A stretch of DNA of 22,949 nt from an uncultured Collinsella sp. (GCA_900545615.1 UQZM01000033.1:1-22949), one strand, 5' to 3'. Positions 15,054 to 22,926 are shown, counted from the first letter of the stretch. Notes: generated by a model not told the origin, from the sequence alone. Numbers and translations are program-made.

Positions 15054-15293
15054 CGCGAACTCCTCATCCTGGACGAGCAGGGCTACGTGCCGCTGGACAT
15101 CGTGGGCGCGAGGCTGCTGTTCCAGGTGATGTCGGTGCCGGAGGGCAGGCAGAGCATGATCGTCACGGCCAACATAGAGTTCAGCAAGTGGGTGACCGTG
15201 TTCGGCGACGACAAGATGGCGGCGGCTGTCGTGGACAGGCTCGTCTACACGGGCAGGCTCGTGGAGTTCAACGGCGCAAGCTGCAGAATTGAA
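15054..15293 (+). pseudogene. IstB-type (IS21 family helper ATPase) C-terminal remnant
   Basis: The + strand frame encodes ELLILDEQGYVPLDIVGARL, followed by FQVMS, MIVTANIEFSKW, VFGDDKMAAAVVDRLVYTG and EFNGASCR. This matches the C-terminal third of IstB, the AAA+ helper of IS21-family transposition, with Walker B LILDE and the sensor-like TAN. The N-terminal part with Walker A is absent; the sequence upstream belongs to minus-strand material. The frame continues to a TGA at about 15333-15335, but the last residues come from the direct repeat that begins at 15285. It is a dead fragment. Confidence 0.8.
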
Positions 15294-15400
15294 TCCCGTG
15301 TTTTGTGCTGCTTGCTGGCGTTGCCTGGGCATTGATGGCTACGTGGTTCAAGAGACGGCGGTGCTGTTGCTTGGATTTTGCAGTTAAAGAGGCCCGTTTC
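15285..15400. repeat. Direct repeat, right copy (partner at 12922-13033)
   Basis: This copy begins within the end of the IstB remnant and runs to the terminator stem. Its first 76 bases differ from the left copy at about five positions. Because it abuts an IS21-type remnant, both copies may be right ends of related insertion sequences. Alternatively they are a duplicated intergenic segment created when the ATPase region was inserted. Confidence 0.75.
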
Positions 15401-15431
15401 CCTGGGTTGGGGAAACGGGCCTCTTTTGTTT
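15386..15431. terminator. Strong, probably bidirectional terminator
   Basis: A 17-bp perfect stem (15386-15402 with 15410-15426) encloses the loop TGGGTTG, with TTTTGTTT on the + strand. On the minus strand only three T follow the stem. It lies between the IstB remnant and the end of the minus-strand surface-protein gene, so it can stop transcription from both sides. Confidence 0.85.
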
Positions 15432-15470
15432 CTGGGGTTGTGGATTGGCGGAGACAATAACCGTTGGCCG

Positions 15471-15743
15471 CTATTTTGAGTTCTTGAGGCGGCGTGTGGC
15501 TGTGGCGGTTATTCCGAGTCCCGTGGCGGCGATTCCTGCTAGTGCGATTGCGCTTGGCGCTGTGTCGCCTGTGTTTACGAGCTTGTCGGCGGTCGTAGTT
15601 GCTTGCTTGCCGCTGCTCGTGTTCGCCTGCTTGGTGGAGCTCGATGGAGCGCCCTTGCCGGTCGCGGACGAGCCGGCGGGCTGTGTCGTCTCGGCCGGTT
15701 GTGCCGAGCTGGAGGGAGGCGTTGTCTCGGTCGGTTGCGTTAT
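15471..15743 (-). pseudogene. Sorting-signal segment cut off from the coiled-coil surface protein by an in-frame TAG
   Basis: Reading on in the same minus-strand frame past the TAG at 15744-15746 gives 90 codons without a stop until TAG 15471-15473. They encode a Thr/Ser/Pro/Ala-rich wall-spanning linker (ITQPTETTPPSSS at the start), then LVNTG, a hydrophobic segment (IALAGIAATGLGITATA) and the basic tail RRLKNSK. This is a complete LPXTG-like sorting signal. It has no start codon or ribosome-binding site of its own. One C-to-T change in a CAG codon would explain the stop. Confidence 0.8.
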
Positions 15744-16478
15744 CTAGGGCGAGGCGGCCTTGTCTGCCGCGGCTTTTGCCTCTTCGTATGCCTTGCAGGC
15801 GTCGTCATAGGCCGCTTGCGCCTTTTCCAAATCGTCGGTGAGCGCATTTCGCTTGGCTATGCTTTCGTCGACGCTGGCTTTGGCTTCCTCCGCCGCACTC
15901 TCGAAATACTGAACGTGTCCTTTCTGACTTTCGAGGCGGCTTCGGTAGTGGGCAAGCTCATATTCGCAAGAACGTTCTCGCGAATCTGCCATCATGATCT
16001 CCGAACGCAACTGTTGAGCAGCTGCGTAATCTCCGTTGTCGTATGCCTCTTTTAATTTTGCCTGAAGCTCGATTACCCGGTTGTGGGCCTCATCGTATTT
16101 GGCTTGGGCCGCATCGACGTCCGCTTGCATGGCGGGAAGGGGTTCCCTCCGTTTGGCGGCTTCTGCCAACATCATGTCGTGGAGCTCTTGAGAAGCGGCA
16201 ATGTCAGCATCGATTACCGCGATTTTCTCGGGACTTGCGGCCTCTTTTGCGGCTTCGAGGTTTTTGAGCGCTTCCTGCATGGCTGCATACGCTTTTTCTT
16301 TTTCGGTGGCCGCGGTTTCGCTCGAGTTCGCGGCCGCTGTCTGCAAGGCGACTGCATCGGTGGGGGAGCTGGTTTCTGCCGCGATCGCCGTTGCGGGGGC
16401 GATTCCCGCGGCAAGTGCCAGGGAAAGGGCGATGCCCATGGTTGCTCGTCTTGCTCTTCTTGCGAGAATGTCGTTCAT
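15744..16478 (-). CDS. Secreted coiled-coil surface protein (anchor lost through in-frame stop)
   Basis: A 244-residue protein. ATG 16478 has GAGG 9 bases upstream (16486-16489 on the + coordinates). The signal peptide is residues 1-34 (basic start, hydrophobic MGIALSLALAAGIAPATAIA), probably cut after AIAA. From about residue 55 to the end the sequence is rich in Ala, Glu and Lys with heptad-like spacing, so a long helical coiled coil is expected, as in rod-shaped surface or M-like proteins. The ORF stops at TAG 15744-15746, while the same frame continues into a wall-anchoring signal ending at 15471. The intact ancestor would be a 335-residue wall-anchored protein. As it stands the product should be secreted unless the stop is read through or is a sequencing error. 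The ligand is unknown. Confidence 0.85.
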   Translation of the reverse strand: MNDILARRARRATMGIALSLALAAGIAPATAIAAETSSPTDAVALQTAAANSSETAATEKEKAYAAMQEALKNLEAAKEAASPEKIAVIDADIAASQELHDMMLAEAAKRREPLPAMQADVDAAQAKYDEAHNRVIELQAKLKEAYDNGDYAAAQQLRSEIMMADSRERSCEYELAHYRSRLESQKGHVQYFESAAEEAKASVDESIAKRNALTDDLEKAQAAYDDACKAYEEAKAAADKAASP

Positions 16479-16581
16479 CTCGGCACCTCATTTCAAGGGT
16501 CGGCGGCTCAACTTGGTAGCACTAAGGTAAGTATATCAGGCGATTGACCTGCTCTTGAATCTCGCCAGAAATGACTCGTTG

Positions 16582-16611
16582 TTTACGCATGCTCTAGGGC
16601 GACAGTACTAT
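16582..16611 (+). promoter_or_regulatory. Probable promoter of the ABC exporter operon
   Basis: TTTACG (16582-16587) and TACTAT (16606-16611) are 18 bases apart, each with four of six consensus matches. This puts the transcript start near 16618, about 38 bases before the ATG at 16656. It diverges from the coiled-coil protein gene. Confidence 0.4.
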
Positions 16612-16655
16612 CATGGTTCGAATTGAGTGTGAATGATGATAGGGAGCGCCTTTTT

Positions 16656-18497
16656 ATGATTGAGTTGCTCAGGCGTTTTGGCGGTAAGTTTCGCCGATAT
16701 ATGGTGATCGGCCCTGCGTGCAAGTTGATCGAAGTGATCTTTGACCTGCTGACGCCGCTCGTGATTGCCCAGATGATCGATAAGGGTATTGGCGCACACG
16801 ATGTCAACGCCGTCGTCCACTACGGTATGCTGCTTGGCGCCATGGCTGTGATCGGCATCTCGTTTACGCTCGTTTGCCAAAAGATGGCGGCGCTGACCTC
16901 ACAGGGCATGGGCACCGATATTCGCGGCGCACTCTACGGGCACATCAATAAGCTGAGCTATGCCGAGCTCGATCGCTTTGGCACGCCGTCGCTCATCACG
17001 CGCATCACCAACGACGTCAATCAGGTGCAGCTCGCCGTGGCGCTGGGCGTGCGCATGCTTATCCGCTGGCCTTTCCTGGCGGTGGGCTCCATGGTTGCGG
17101 CCCTCGCCATCGACCTTAAGCTCGGCATTATCTTTTTAATCTGCACGCCCGCCATCGGCCTGGTGTTTTGGTTTGTCATGGCGCGCTGCATTCCGTACTA
17201 CAAGCAGCTGCAGGCAAAGCTCGACCGTATTGCGCTCATTTGCCGCGAGGGGCTTTCGGGCGCTCGTGTGGTCCGCGCGTTTGTGCGCGAGGATCACGAG
17301 CGCGAGCGTTTTGCCCAGGCGGCTGACGATCAGGCGCATGTCGCCATCGCGGTGGGCAAGCTCTCGTCGATTCTCAACCCCGTCACGTTTTTGGTGATGA
17401 ACCTGGGCGTGTGCGCCATCCTGTGGGTGGGCGGCATCCAGGTGAATGTGGGCGAGCTCACGCAGGGCCAGGTCATGGCGTTTGTCAACTACATGACGCA
17501 GACCCTGACCTCCATCGTCTACGTCGCCAACCTGGTCGTGGTCTTTACCAAGGCGAGCGCGAGTGCTTCGCGTATCAACGAGGTGCTCAACTGCGAGCCG
17601 AGCATCACCGACGAGGGCAATCAGTCGGTCGCGCTGCCCAAGCCGGGCAATGTCGCTCCCGTTCCTGCGCTGAGCTTGAGCCACGCGAGCTTCTCCTTTG
17701 GCGCGGGCGCCGCCAATGCCGTCAACGACGTGACTCTGGATTTGCCGCTGGGCAAAACGCTCGGCATTATCGGCGGCACGGGCAGTGGTAAGTCCACGCT
17801 CGTCTCGCTCATTCCACGCCTGTACGATGCGGGTACCGGCAGCGTGAGCGTAATGGGTGCCGACGTGCGCACCTGGCCGCTCGACCAGCTGCGCCGTGTG
17901 GTCGCGACCGTTCCACAGCGCGCGTCGCTGGTGAGCGGCACCATCCGCAGCAACCTGACCTGGCGCGACGAGGCTGCGACCGACGAGGAGCTCTGGGTGG
18001 CGCTCGACATGGCGCAGGCGAGCGAGTTCGTGCGCAACAAGCCGCAGGGGCTCGATGCCCCGGTCGAGGCGGGCGGTAAGAACTTCAGCGGTGGCCAACG
18101 CCAGCGCCTGACCATCGCGCGCGCCCTGGTGGGCTCGCCTCAGATATTGATCATGGACGACTCCGCCTCGGCACTCGATTTTAAGACCGACGCGGCGCTT
18201 CGCCATGCCATCCGCGAGCGCAGCGTGCGCGGCGCCGCCGAGGGCGGGTTGCCGCTGACGACCGTCATCGTGAGCCAGCGCGTCTCGACCGTGCGCGATG
18301 CCGACATGATCTGTGTGCTCGATCACGGTTCGGTTGCGGGCCTGGGTACGCACGACGAGCTGTACGCAAGCTGCCAGCTCTACCGCGAGATTTGCCAGTC
18401 GCAGCTCCGCCGTGAGGAGCTCGAGGGCCAGCAGGGGAGTGCGACGCCCGCTTCGGACTCCGCCCCTGCATCCACCCGCGCAAAGGAGGGCCGCTAA
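16656..18497 (+). CDS. ABC exporter half-transporter, degenerate-site subunit (TM287/BmrC-like)
   Basis: First subunit of a heterodimeric type IV ABC exporter: an N-terminal six-helix membrane domain fused to a nucleotide-binding domain, 613 residues from ATG 16656 (AGGGAG 9 bases upstream; TTG 16623 is a possible longer start). Walker A GGTGSGKST is at residues 373-381, the signature SGGQ near 478 and Walker B ILIMDD at 497-502. The catalytic Glu is Asp502 and the switch His is Gln541 (VSQR). These replacements are typical of the partner carrying the non-hydrolysing site, while its intact signature completes the active site of the other subunit. The TAA stop is directly adjacent to the ATG of the second subunit, so the pair is translationally coupled. 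The substrate cannot be read from sequence; multidrug or lipid/peptide export is common in this group. Confidence 0.93.
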   Translation: MIELLRRFGGKFRRYMVIGPACKLIEVIFDLLTPLVIAQMIDKGIGAHDVNAVVHYGMLLGAMAVIGISFTLVCQKMAALTSQGMGTDIRGALYGHINKLSYAELDRFGTPSLITRITNDVNQVQLAVALGVRMLIRWPFLAVGSMVAALAIDLKLGIIFLICTPAIGLVFWFVMARCIPYYKQLQAKLDRIALICREGLSGARVVRAFVREDHERERFAQAADDQAHVAIAVGKLSSILNPVTFLVMNLGVCAILWVGGIQVNVGELTQGQVMAFVNYMTQTLTSIVYVANLVVVFTKASASASRINEVLNCEPSITDEGNQSVALPKPGNVAPVPALSLSHASFSFGAGAANAVNDVTLDLPLGKTLGIIGGTGSGKSTLVSLIPRLYDAGTGSVSVMGADVRTWPLDQLRRVVATVPQRASLVSGTIRSNLTWRDEAATDEELWVALDMAQASEFVRNKPQGLDAPVEAGGKNFSGGQRQRLTIARALVGSPQILIMDDSASALDFKTDAALRHAIRERSVRGAAEGGLPLTTVIVSQRVSTVRDADMICVLDHGSVAGLGTHDELYASCQLYREICQSQLRREELEGQQGSATPASDSAPASTRAKEGR

Positions 18498-20357
18498 ATG
18501 AATCCGTATACTTCTTCCGGTTCGGTCGCCACGATGACGGCCAATGTGTCCGGTAGCGATAACCTCAACGATCTGGGTGACGGCCCGCGCCAGCCCGGCG
18601 ACCCCGAGCGCTACCCCGTGGGCGCGGTGACTCGCCGCCTGATGGGCTACGTCCGTCCGCACCGCATCTCGTTTGCGGCGTCGTTTGTGAGTGCCGCCAT
18701 CTCGGTGATTCTGCAACTCTATACGCCCATCCTCGTCGGCGAGGGCATCGATCTCATCGTTGCCGCCGGACAGGTGGACTTCGATGCGCTGCTGCCGCTT
18801 GTCACCAAGCTCGCGATTGTCGTGATGGGCGCTGCGGCGTTCCAGTGGCTGCAGGGCTACTGTGTTAACCGCCTGTCCTACGAGACGGTGCGCGACATGC
18901 GCGTGGAGGCGAGCGACAAGCTCAGCCGCATGCCGCTCAGCTTTATCGACAGCCATGCCCACGGCGACCTTATGAGCCGTGTGGTCAACGATGTCGACCA
19001 GGTGGGCGACGGCCTGCTGCAGGGCTTCACGCAACTCTTTACTGGCGTCATTACCATCGTGGGCACGCTCGCGTTTATGCTCTCCATCAACCTGACCATG
19101 ACGCTCGTGGTGGTGCTTGTCACACCTCTTTCCATCTTTGCGGCGGGCGCCATCGCCAAGCTCTCCAACAAGAGCTTTACAGCGCAGCAGCGCATTCAGG
19201 GCCAGCTGGGCGGCCATATCGAGGAGTATGTGGGTGAGCAAAAGCTCGTGGACGCCTTCGCCTATGGACCGAACGCGCAGCAGCGTTTCGACGCCCTCAA
19301 CGCCGAGCTCTACACCGCGGGTGAGCGCGCGCAGTTTATGGGTTCGCTCTCTAACCCCGGCACGCGCTTTATCAACAACATCATCTATGCCGTGGTGGCC
19401 GTGATCGGCTGCGTTGGCGTGATTACGGGCGTGCCCGCGGCGCTCACGGTGGGCGGTGTGCAGATCTTCCTGTCTTACGCCAACCAGTACACCAAGCCGT
19501 TCAACGAGGTCACCAACGTCATCACGCAGATCCAGACGGCCTATGCCTCGGCGCGCCGCATGTTTGCGCTGCTCGATGCACGCGAGCAGGAGCCCGATGC
19601 CGCGGATGCCGTTGAACTCACAGCCCCGCAGGGTGAGGTCGCCTTTGAGCATGTGGACTTTAGCTACGTGCCCGACCGCAAGCTGCTGCAGGACATCTGC
19701 ATCGACGCCAAGCCCGGTATGCGGTTTGCCCTCGTTGGCCCCACGGGCTGCGGTAAGACGACGCTCATCAACCTGCTGCTGCGCTTTTACGACATCGATG
19801 CCGGGCGCATCGTGGTCGACGGGCATTCCTCGCGCGACTACACGCGTGAGAGCCTGCGCCGCGCCTTTGGCATGGTGCTGCAGGACACCTGGCTGTTCGA
19901 GGGCACGGTGGCCCAGAACATTGCCTACGGTTGCCCCGATGCCACGCGCGAGCAGATTGTCGAGGCCGCCAAGCGCGCGCACGCGCACAAGTTTATCGTG
20001 CAGCTGCCAGGCGGCTACGATACGGTGATCGGCGAGGACGGCGGCACGTTTAGCCAGGGTCAAAAACAGCTGCTGTGCATCGCGCGCGTCATGCTCACCG
20101 ATCCGGCGATTCTGCTGCTGGACGAGGCAACGTCGAGCATCGATACACGTACCGAGCTGCAGGTGCAGGCGGCATTCGACGAGCTCATGGCCGGTCGCAC
20201 AAGCTTTGTCGTGGCGCACCGCCTGAGCACCGTCCGCAACGCCGACTGCATTCTGGTGATGCGCGACGGGCAGATTATCGAGCGCGGCACGCACGACGAG
20301 CTGCTAGCGGCAGGCGGCTTCTACGCCGAGCTCTACCGCAGCCAATTCGCCCAGTGA
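18498..20357 (+). CDS. ABC exporter half-transporter, canonical-site subunit (TM288/BmrD-like)
   Basis: Second subunit of the exporter, 619 residues. The start ATG 18498 is fixed by AAAGGAGGG at 18482-18490, 7 bases upstream and inside the end of the first gene. An unusual, polar ~45-residue N-terminal extension precedes the membrane domain, which starts near YVRPHR. Walker A is GPTGCGKTT (residues 414-422) and Walker B ILLLDE (538-543) with the catalytic Glu543 present; the switch His is His574 (VAHR). The signature is SQGQ (519-522) instead of SGGQ, the usual deviation in TM288-type partners. Together with the upstream subunit it forms one canonical and one degenerate ATP site. The gene ends 27 bases before the convergent ATPase gene, with no clear terminator between them. 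Confidence 0.94.
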   Translation: MNPYTSSGSVATMTANVSGSDNLNDLGDGPRQPGDPERYPVGAVTRRLMGYVRPHRISFAASFVSAAISVILQLYTPILVGEGIDLIVAAGQVDFDALLPLVTKLAIVVMGAAAFQWLQGYCVNRLSYETVRDMRVEASDKLSRMPLSFIDSHAHGDLMSRVVNDVDQVGDGLLQGFTQLFTGVITIVGTLAFMLSINLTMTLVVVLVTPLSIFAAGAIAKLSNKSFTAQQRIQGQLGGHIEEYVGEQKLVDAFAYGPNAQQRFDALNAELYTAGERAQFMGSLSNPGTRFINNIIYAVVAVIGCVGVITGVPAALTVGGVQIFLSYANQYTKPFNEVTNVITQIQTAYASARRMFALLDAREQEPDAADAVELTAPQGEVAFEHVDFSYVPDRKLLQDICIDAKPGMRFALVGPTGCGKTTLINLLLRFYDIDAGRIVVDGHSSRDYTRESLRRAFGMVLQDTWLFEGTVAQNIAYGCPDATREQIVEAAKRAHAHKFIVQLPGGYDTVIGEDGGTFSQGQKQLLCIARVMLTDPAILLLDEATSSIDTRTELQVQAAFDELMAGRTSFVVAHRLSTVRNADCILVMRDGQIIERGTHDELLAAGGFYAELYRSQFAQ

Positions 20358-20384
20358 GCAAGACGCGGGACATGTAACGCAGCG

Positions 20385-21650
20385 CTAGGGCGCGAGCGTG
20401 TCAACGGGGGCAACGATGATGCCCTCGGGCGTTGTGTGGACCGGCATGCCGAACCCGATGACGATGAGTTTGGCCGCGGGAGGCCTCTCGCCGCGTTCGA
20501 CCAGCTTGCGCTCGAGTCGAAGCAGGTTTGCAGACGCCTCGGGGATCTGCGGGCTTCCGAGTTTTACTTCCACGGCAATCCAAGTTCCATCGCGCCTGTG
20601 TATAACGGCATCGACCTCGAGATCGTCGGCGTCGTGGTAGTGGGACACCGATGAGTCATTTGCGGCGGCATAGACCTTAAGGTCGTGCAGGACGAGGGAT
20701 TCGAAGAGCAGCCCCAGTGTCTTCGGGTCGGATGCCAATGACTCCGGATTTGCTCCGAGCAGCGCAACGGCAAGCGAAGGGTCGGCGAGGTGCCTTTTCG
20801 CACTTTGCCGCAGCTTTACCGGCGACCTGAGCGCCGGATGCCAAGCCGGGATATCGTCGATGATATTGATTCGTCTCAGAGCATCCATGTATCTGGAGAC
20901 CGAATTCTTCGAAACGCCGGTACCGATATCTTTATCGATGGACTTCGATCCAGCAAGTGTCGACTCATTTCGCGCAAGCGATGTCAAAAGAGACCTGACC
21001 TTGACCGGATCACGTTTGACGCCGTCAGTTCTAGAAACATCCGATTCGCATACGCCATCAACATAAGCAGCGGCAATCCGCATAGCATTTTCAGTTGTTT
21101 TCCCCATCGCTTGAGGCCAACCACCGCGACACAGCAAATCGGCGATGCCGGCGACACCAGCGATCGATCCGACCGCCTGCTTGGTGGGGTGGCCGGAAAG
21201 CAGCGCTCTAATCGAAGCCGCGCCCGAAGAAACGCCGAGCTCAAACAGCGTCATGGTATCCATTCGCAATCTAGCTATTCGCCCAACGCCGCTATGCATT
21301 GGCTGCTTCGAATCTTGCGGCGTTGCTGAGCCCGTAAGAATAAACTGTCCGGATTCTCCCTGTCTTGCGTCACACTCGAAACGTATGGCATCCCATAGTT
21401 TTGGTTCTTCCTGCCATTCGTCGATGAGTCTAGGCGACGGTCCTGCTATTGCCTGCGCTGGGTCGATCCGAGCCAACTGGAGAGCGGAAAAATTTCCAGC
21501 CGGATCGGAAAGAGACAAGGATGATTTGGCAAAACGTCTGGCCGTAGTGGTCTTTCCGCACCACTTCGGGCCTTGAATGAGAACCGCACCGAAGATATCG
21601 AGATTATGCCTGATTGCCTTGTCGATGCATCTGTCTACATACCTATCCAT
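20385..21650 (-). CDS. DUF4143-type AAA ATPase with PD-(D/E)xK-like C-terminus (copy 2)
   Basis: A 421-residue paralogue of the gene at 13163-14440. Walker A is GPKWCGKTT (residues 27-35), Walker B LIDEWQ (75-80) and the sensor-like LTGSATP (105-111). The C-terminal EVDAVI (D347) and VEVK (E361, K363) keep the nuclease-like core. The start ATG 21650 has AAGGTGA about 6 bases upstream. Long blocks are shared with copy 1 (for example RMDTMTLFELG, SLARNESTLA, DPKTLGLLFES versus DFKTLGLLFES), while the middle helices diverge. All motif residues I can check are intact in both, so neither looks decayed. A four-unit 23-bp array of different sequence lies upstream. The function of this family is unsettled. 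Confidence 0.9.
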   Translation of the reverse strand: MDRYVDRCIDKAIRHNLDIFGAVLIQGPKWCGKTTTARRFAKSSLSLSDPAGNFSALQLARIDPAQAIAGPSPRLIDEWQEEPKLWDAIRFECDARQGESGQFILTGSATPQDSKQPMHSGVGRIARLRMDTMTLFELGVSSGAASIRALLSGHPTKQAVGSIAGVAGIADLLCRGGWPQAMGKTTENAMRIAAAYVDGVCESDVSRTDGVKRDPVKVRSLLTSLARNESTLAGSKSIDKDIGTGVSKNSVSRYMDALRRINIIDDIPAWHPALRSPVKLRQSAKRHLADPSLAVALLGANPESLASDPKTLGLLFESLVLHDLKVYAAANDSSVSHYHDADDLEVDAVIHRRDGTWIAVEVKLGSPQIPEASANLLRLERKLVERGERPPAAKLIVIGFGMPVHTTPEGIIVAPVDTLAP

Positions 21651-21682
21651 ACCGTCACCTTCTCAACTTGCCTTGATTATGT

Positions 21683-21688
21683 ATTTTA
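21683..21688 (-). promoter_or_regulatory. -10-like element upstream of ATPase copy 2
   Basis: TAAAAT on the minus strand matches five of six consensus positions and lies 33 bases before the ATG. No good -35 is seen; the expected place falls in unit 1 of the 23-bp array, so a protein bound there could activate or block transcription. Confidence 0.35.
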
Positions 21689-21699
21689 CCAGCTGCGTA

Positions 21700-21791
21700 G
21701 TGACGATTGACGGTAATCTGTGGTGACGGTTGACGGAGAATTATGGTGACGATTGATGGCATATTATGGTGACGATTGTTGTTGATTCGGG
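21700..21791. repeat. Array B: four tandem 23-bp units upstream of ATPase copy 2
   Basis: GTGACG begins at 21700, 21723, 21746 and 21769, an exact 23-base period. Units 1-3 share GTGACGRTTGAYGG with small changes, and unit 4 diverges after GTGACGATTG. The remainder of each unit is AT-rich and variable. The array starts 49 bases before the ATPase ATG. The sequence is unrelated to array A although period and copy number are the same. The stretch from 21792 to 21860, beyond the array, shows nothing I can name. Confidence 0.87.
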
Positions 21792-21863
21792 GGCAGGGCC
21801 GCTTGACTGTCCCAAATTTTAAAAAGTATGGGGTTTGCGCTGCGAGCTTTTGTCCAAAGATGT

Positions 21864-21920
21864 CGTCTGCGTCGCCAATCGACAGACGGTGGTTTACATC
21901 TGTCGCGTTAGTACTAAGAT
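21864..21920 (+). promoter_or_regulatory. Probable promoter of the flavodoxin-like gene with adjacent dyad
   Basis: TTTACA (21893-21898, five of six matches) is followed after 16 bases by TAAGAT (21915-21920), the same -10 as proposed for the SRP RNA. Just upstream, CGTCTG (21864-21869) and TCG (21872-21874) pair with CGA (21880-21882) and CAGACG (21883-21888). This dyad may be an operator. Confidence 0.5.
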
Positions 21921-21973
21921 ATGCTTCTAACAAATTGCATTAATGGCTCGAGTTTCGGGGGAAACGAGGCAAC

Positions 21974-22531
21974 GTGACTATGACGTGCTCTATGGTGGTC
22001 AACAGCAAGAGCGGTAATACCAGGATGGTTTCGGGGGCGATTAAGCGCGCCCTGCAGGCCGCGGGCGCTGAATTCGTCCACGCCGCCGCACTGAGCGATG
22101 ACGCGGATCCGGAGCAGGTTGCGCTCGAGGCTCAAGGCGCCTGCGCTGCCGACACGGTGCTCGTGGGCTTTTGGTGCGACAAGGGTACATGCTCGTCTTC
22201 GGTGGCGGCGTTGCTCTCCGCCCTGCACGGCAAGCGCGTCTTCTTGTTTGGCACCTGCGGCTTTGGTGCCAGCGAGGACTATTTTCAGCAGATTATCGAT
22301 CGCGTGTCTTCTAATTTGGCCGGAGATGCCGAGCTTGTGGGCTGGACCATGTGCCAGGGCAAGATGGGTCCTGCGGTTAAGCAGCGCTACGAGGCGATGC
22401 TTGAGCAAGAGCCCGAAAACGCGCGCTATAAGATGCTGCTCGACAACTGGTTTACCGCAAAGGATCATCCCACCAAGGAGGATCTCGACAACATGGCCAA
22501 GGCTGCCAAGAAGGCCGTGCTGGGCGAATAG
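21974..22531 (+). CDS. Flavodoxin-like protein
   Basis: A 185-residue single-domain flavodoxin-fold protein, probably an FMN-binding electron carrier or small oxidoreductase in the cytoplasm. The phosphate-binding loop is SKSGNTR near residues 11-17, followed by the alternating strand/helix pattern: strands at VLVGFW, RVFLFGT and AELVGWTMCQGK. Its C-terminus has a helix rich in charged residues (PTKEDLDNMAKAAKKAV). The start is uncertain: GTG 21974 has GAGG 4 bases upstream and ATG 21980 has it 10 bases upstream. It stands alone with its own promoter and terminator. It resembles the flavodoxin-family proteins found in several gut anaerobes, including the BilS-like group, but I cannot assign a specific partner. 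Confidence 0.85.
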   Translation: MTMTCSMVVNSKSGNTRMVSGAIKRALQAAGAEFVHAAALSDDADPEQVALEAQGACAADTVLVGFWCDKGTCSSSVAALLSALHGKRVFLFGTCGFGASEDYFQQIIDRVSSNLAGDAELVGWTMCQGKMGPAVKQRYEAMLEQEPENARYKMLLDNWFTAKDHPTKEDLDNMAKAAKKAVLGE

Positions 22532-22563
22532 CCTTGTCGTTTTCCCAAAATGATATGTGAGCG

Positions 22564-22592
22564 AAAGCCTCGACAGTATCGAGGCTTTTTTC
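22564..22592 (+). terminator. Rho-independent terminator of the flavodoxin-like gene
   Basis: AAAGCCTCGA (22564-22573) and TCGAGGCTTT (22579-22588) form a perfect 10-bp stem around CAGTA. Six T lie at 22586-22591. It is 32 bases after the stop codon. Confidence 0.9.
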
Positions 22593-22621
22593 TTGACAGG
22601 CGCACGCGGCGTGCGGCGTTT

Positions 22622-22794
22622 CGGAAACTGTGTCCCGGAATTTGCCTTAGGAATGGGATGTAGTTTCCGGTTGAGGGTCTTGGCGGAAAGTGCGAACCAG
22701 AATTTAGGCTCAGAGTGGGACACACTTTCCCAGTGGCCGCTCAACGGGAAACTGCATCCCACTCCGGATGTGAATTCTGGGACACGGTTTCCGC
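22622..22794. repeat. Large imperfect palindrome built from GGAAA...TGTCCC motifs
   Basis: The left end (CGGAAACTGTGTCCCGGAATT) appears in reverse complement at the right end with two mismatches. A second pair, GGGATGTAGTTTCC near 22655-22668 and GGGAAACTGCATCCC at 22746-22760, is also inverted. A third, GGAAAGTG (22685-22692) with CACTTTCC, is nearest the centre. The whole can fold on itself over about 173 bases. No gene was recognised in the stretch from 22593 to the window end. The element looks like a dispersed palindromic repeat or a non-autonomous transposon. Confidence 0.75.
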
Positions 22795-22926
22795 GATTCA
22801 CATGACCGGCCACGCTTCTGCTATGAGGCGAGATCGGCTTCTCGTCAGCCCATTCAACCTGCAACGGGTGAGGGGCGGCGGCGGGCGGAGGCACGGGAAA
22901 GGTCTGTCGCGAGTTCCGCACGCAAA

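Noticed and set aside
17136..20294. A 1052-codon minus-strand frame opposite the two ABC genes
   Set aside because: Both ABC subunits are certain from their motifs, and the antisense frame has shadow-type composition without domains.
21914..22921. A 335-codon minus-strand frame over the flavodoxin-like gene and palindrome
   Set aside because: It crosses a strong terminator and a palindromic repeat, and the + strand gene has a clear fold motif, promoter and terminator.
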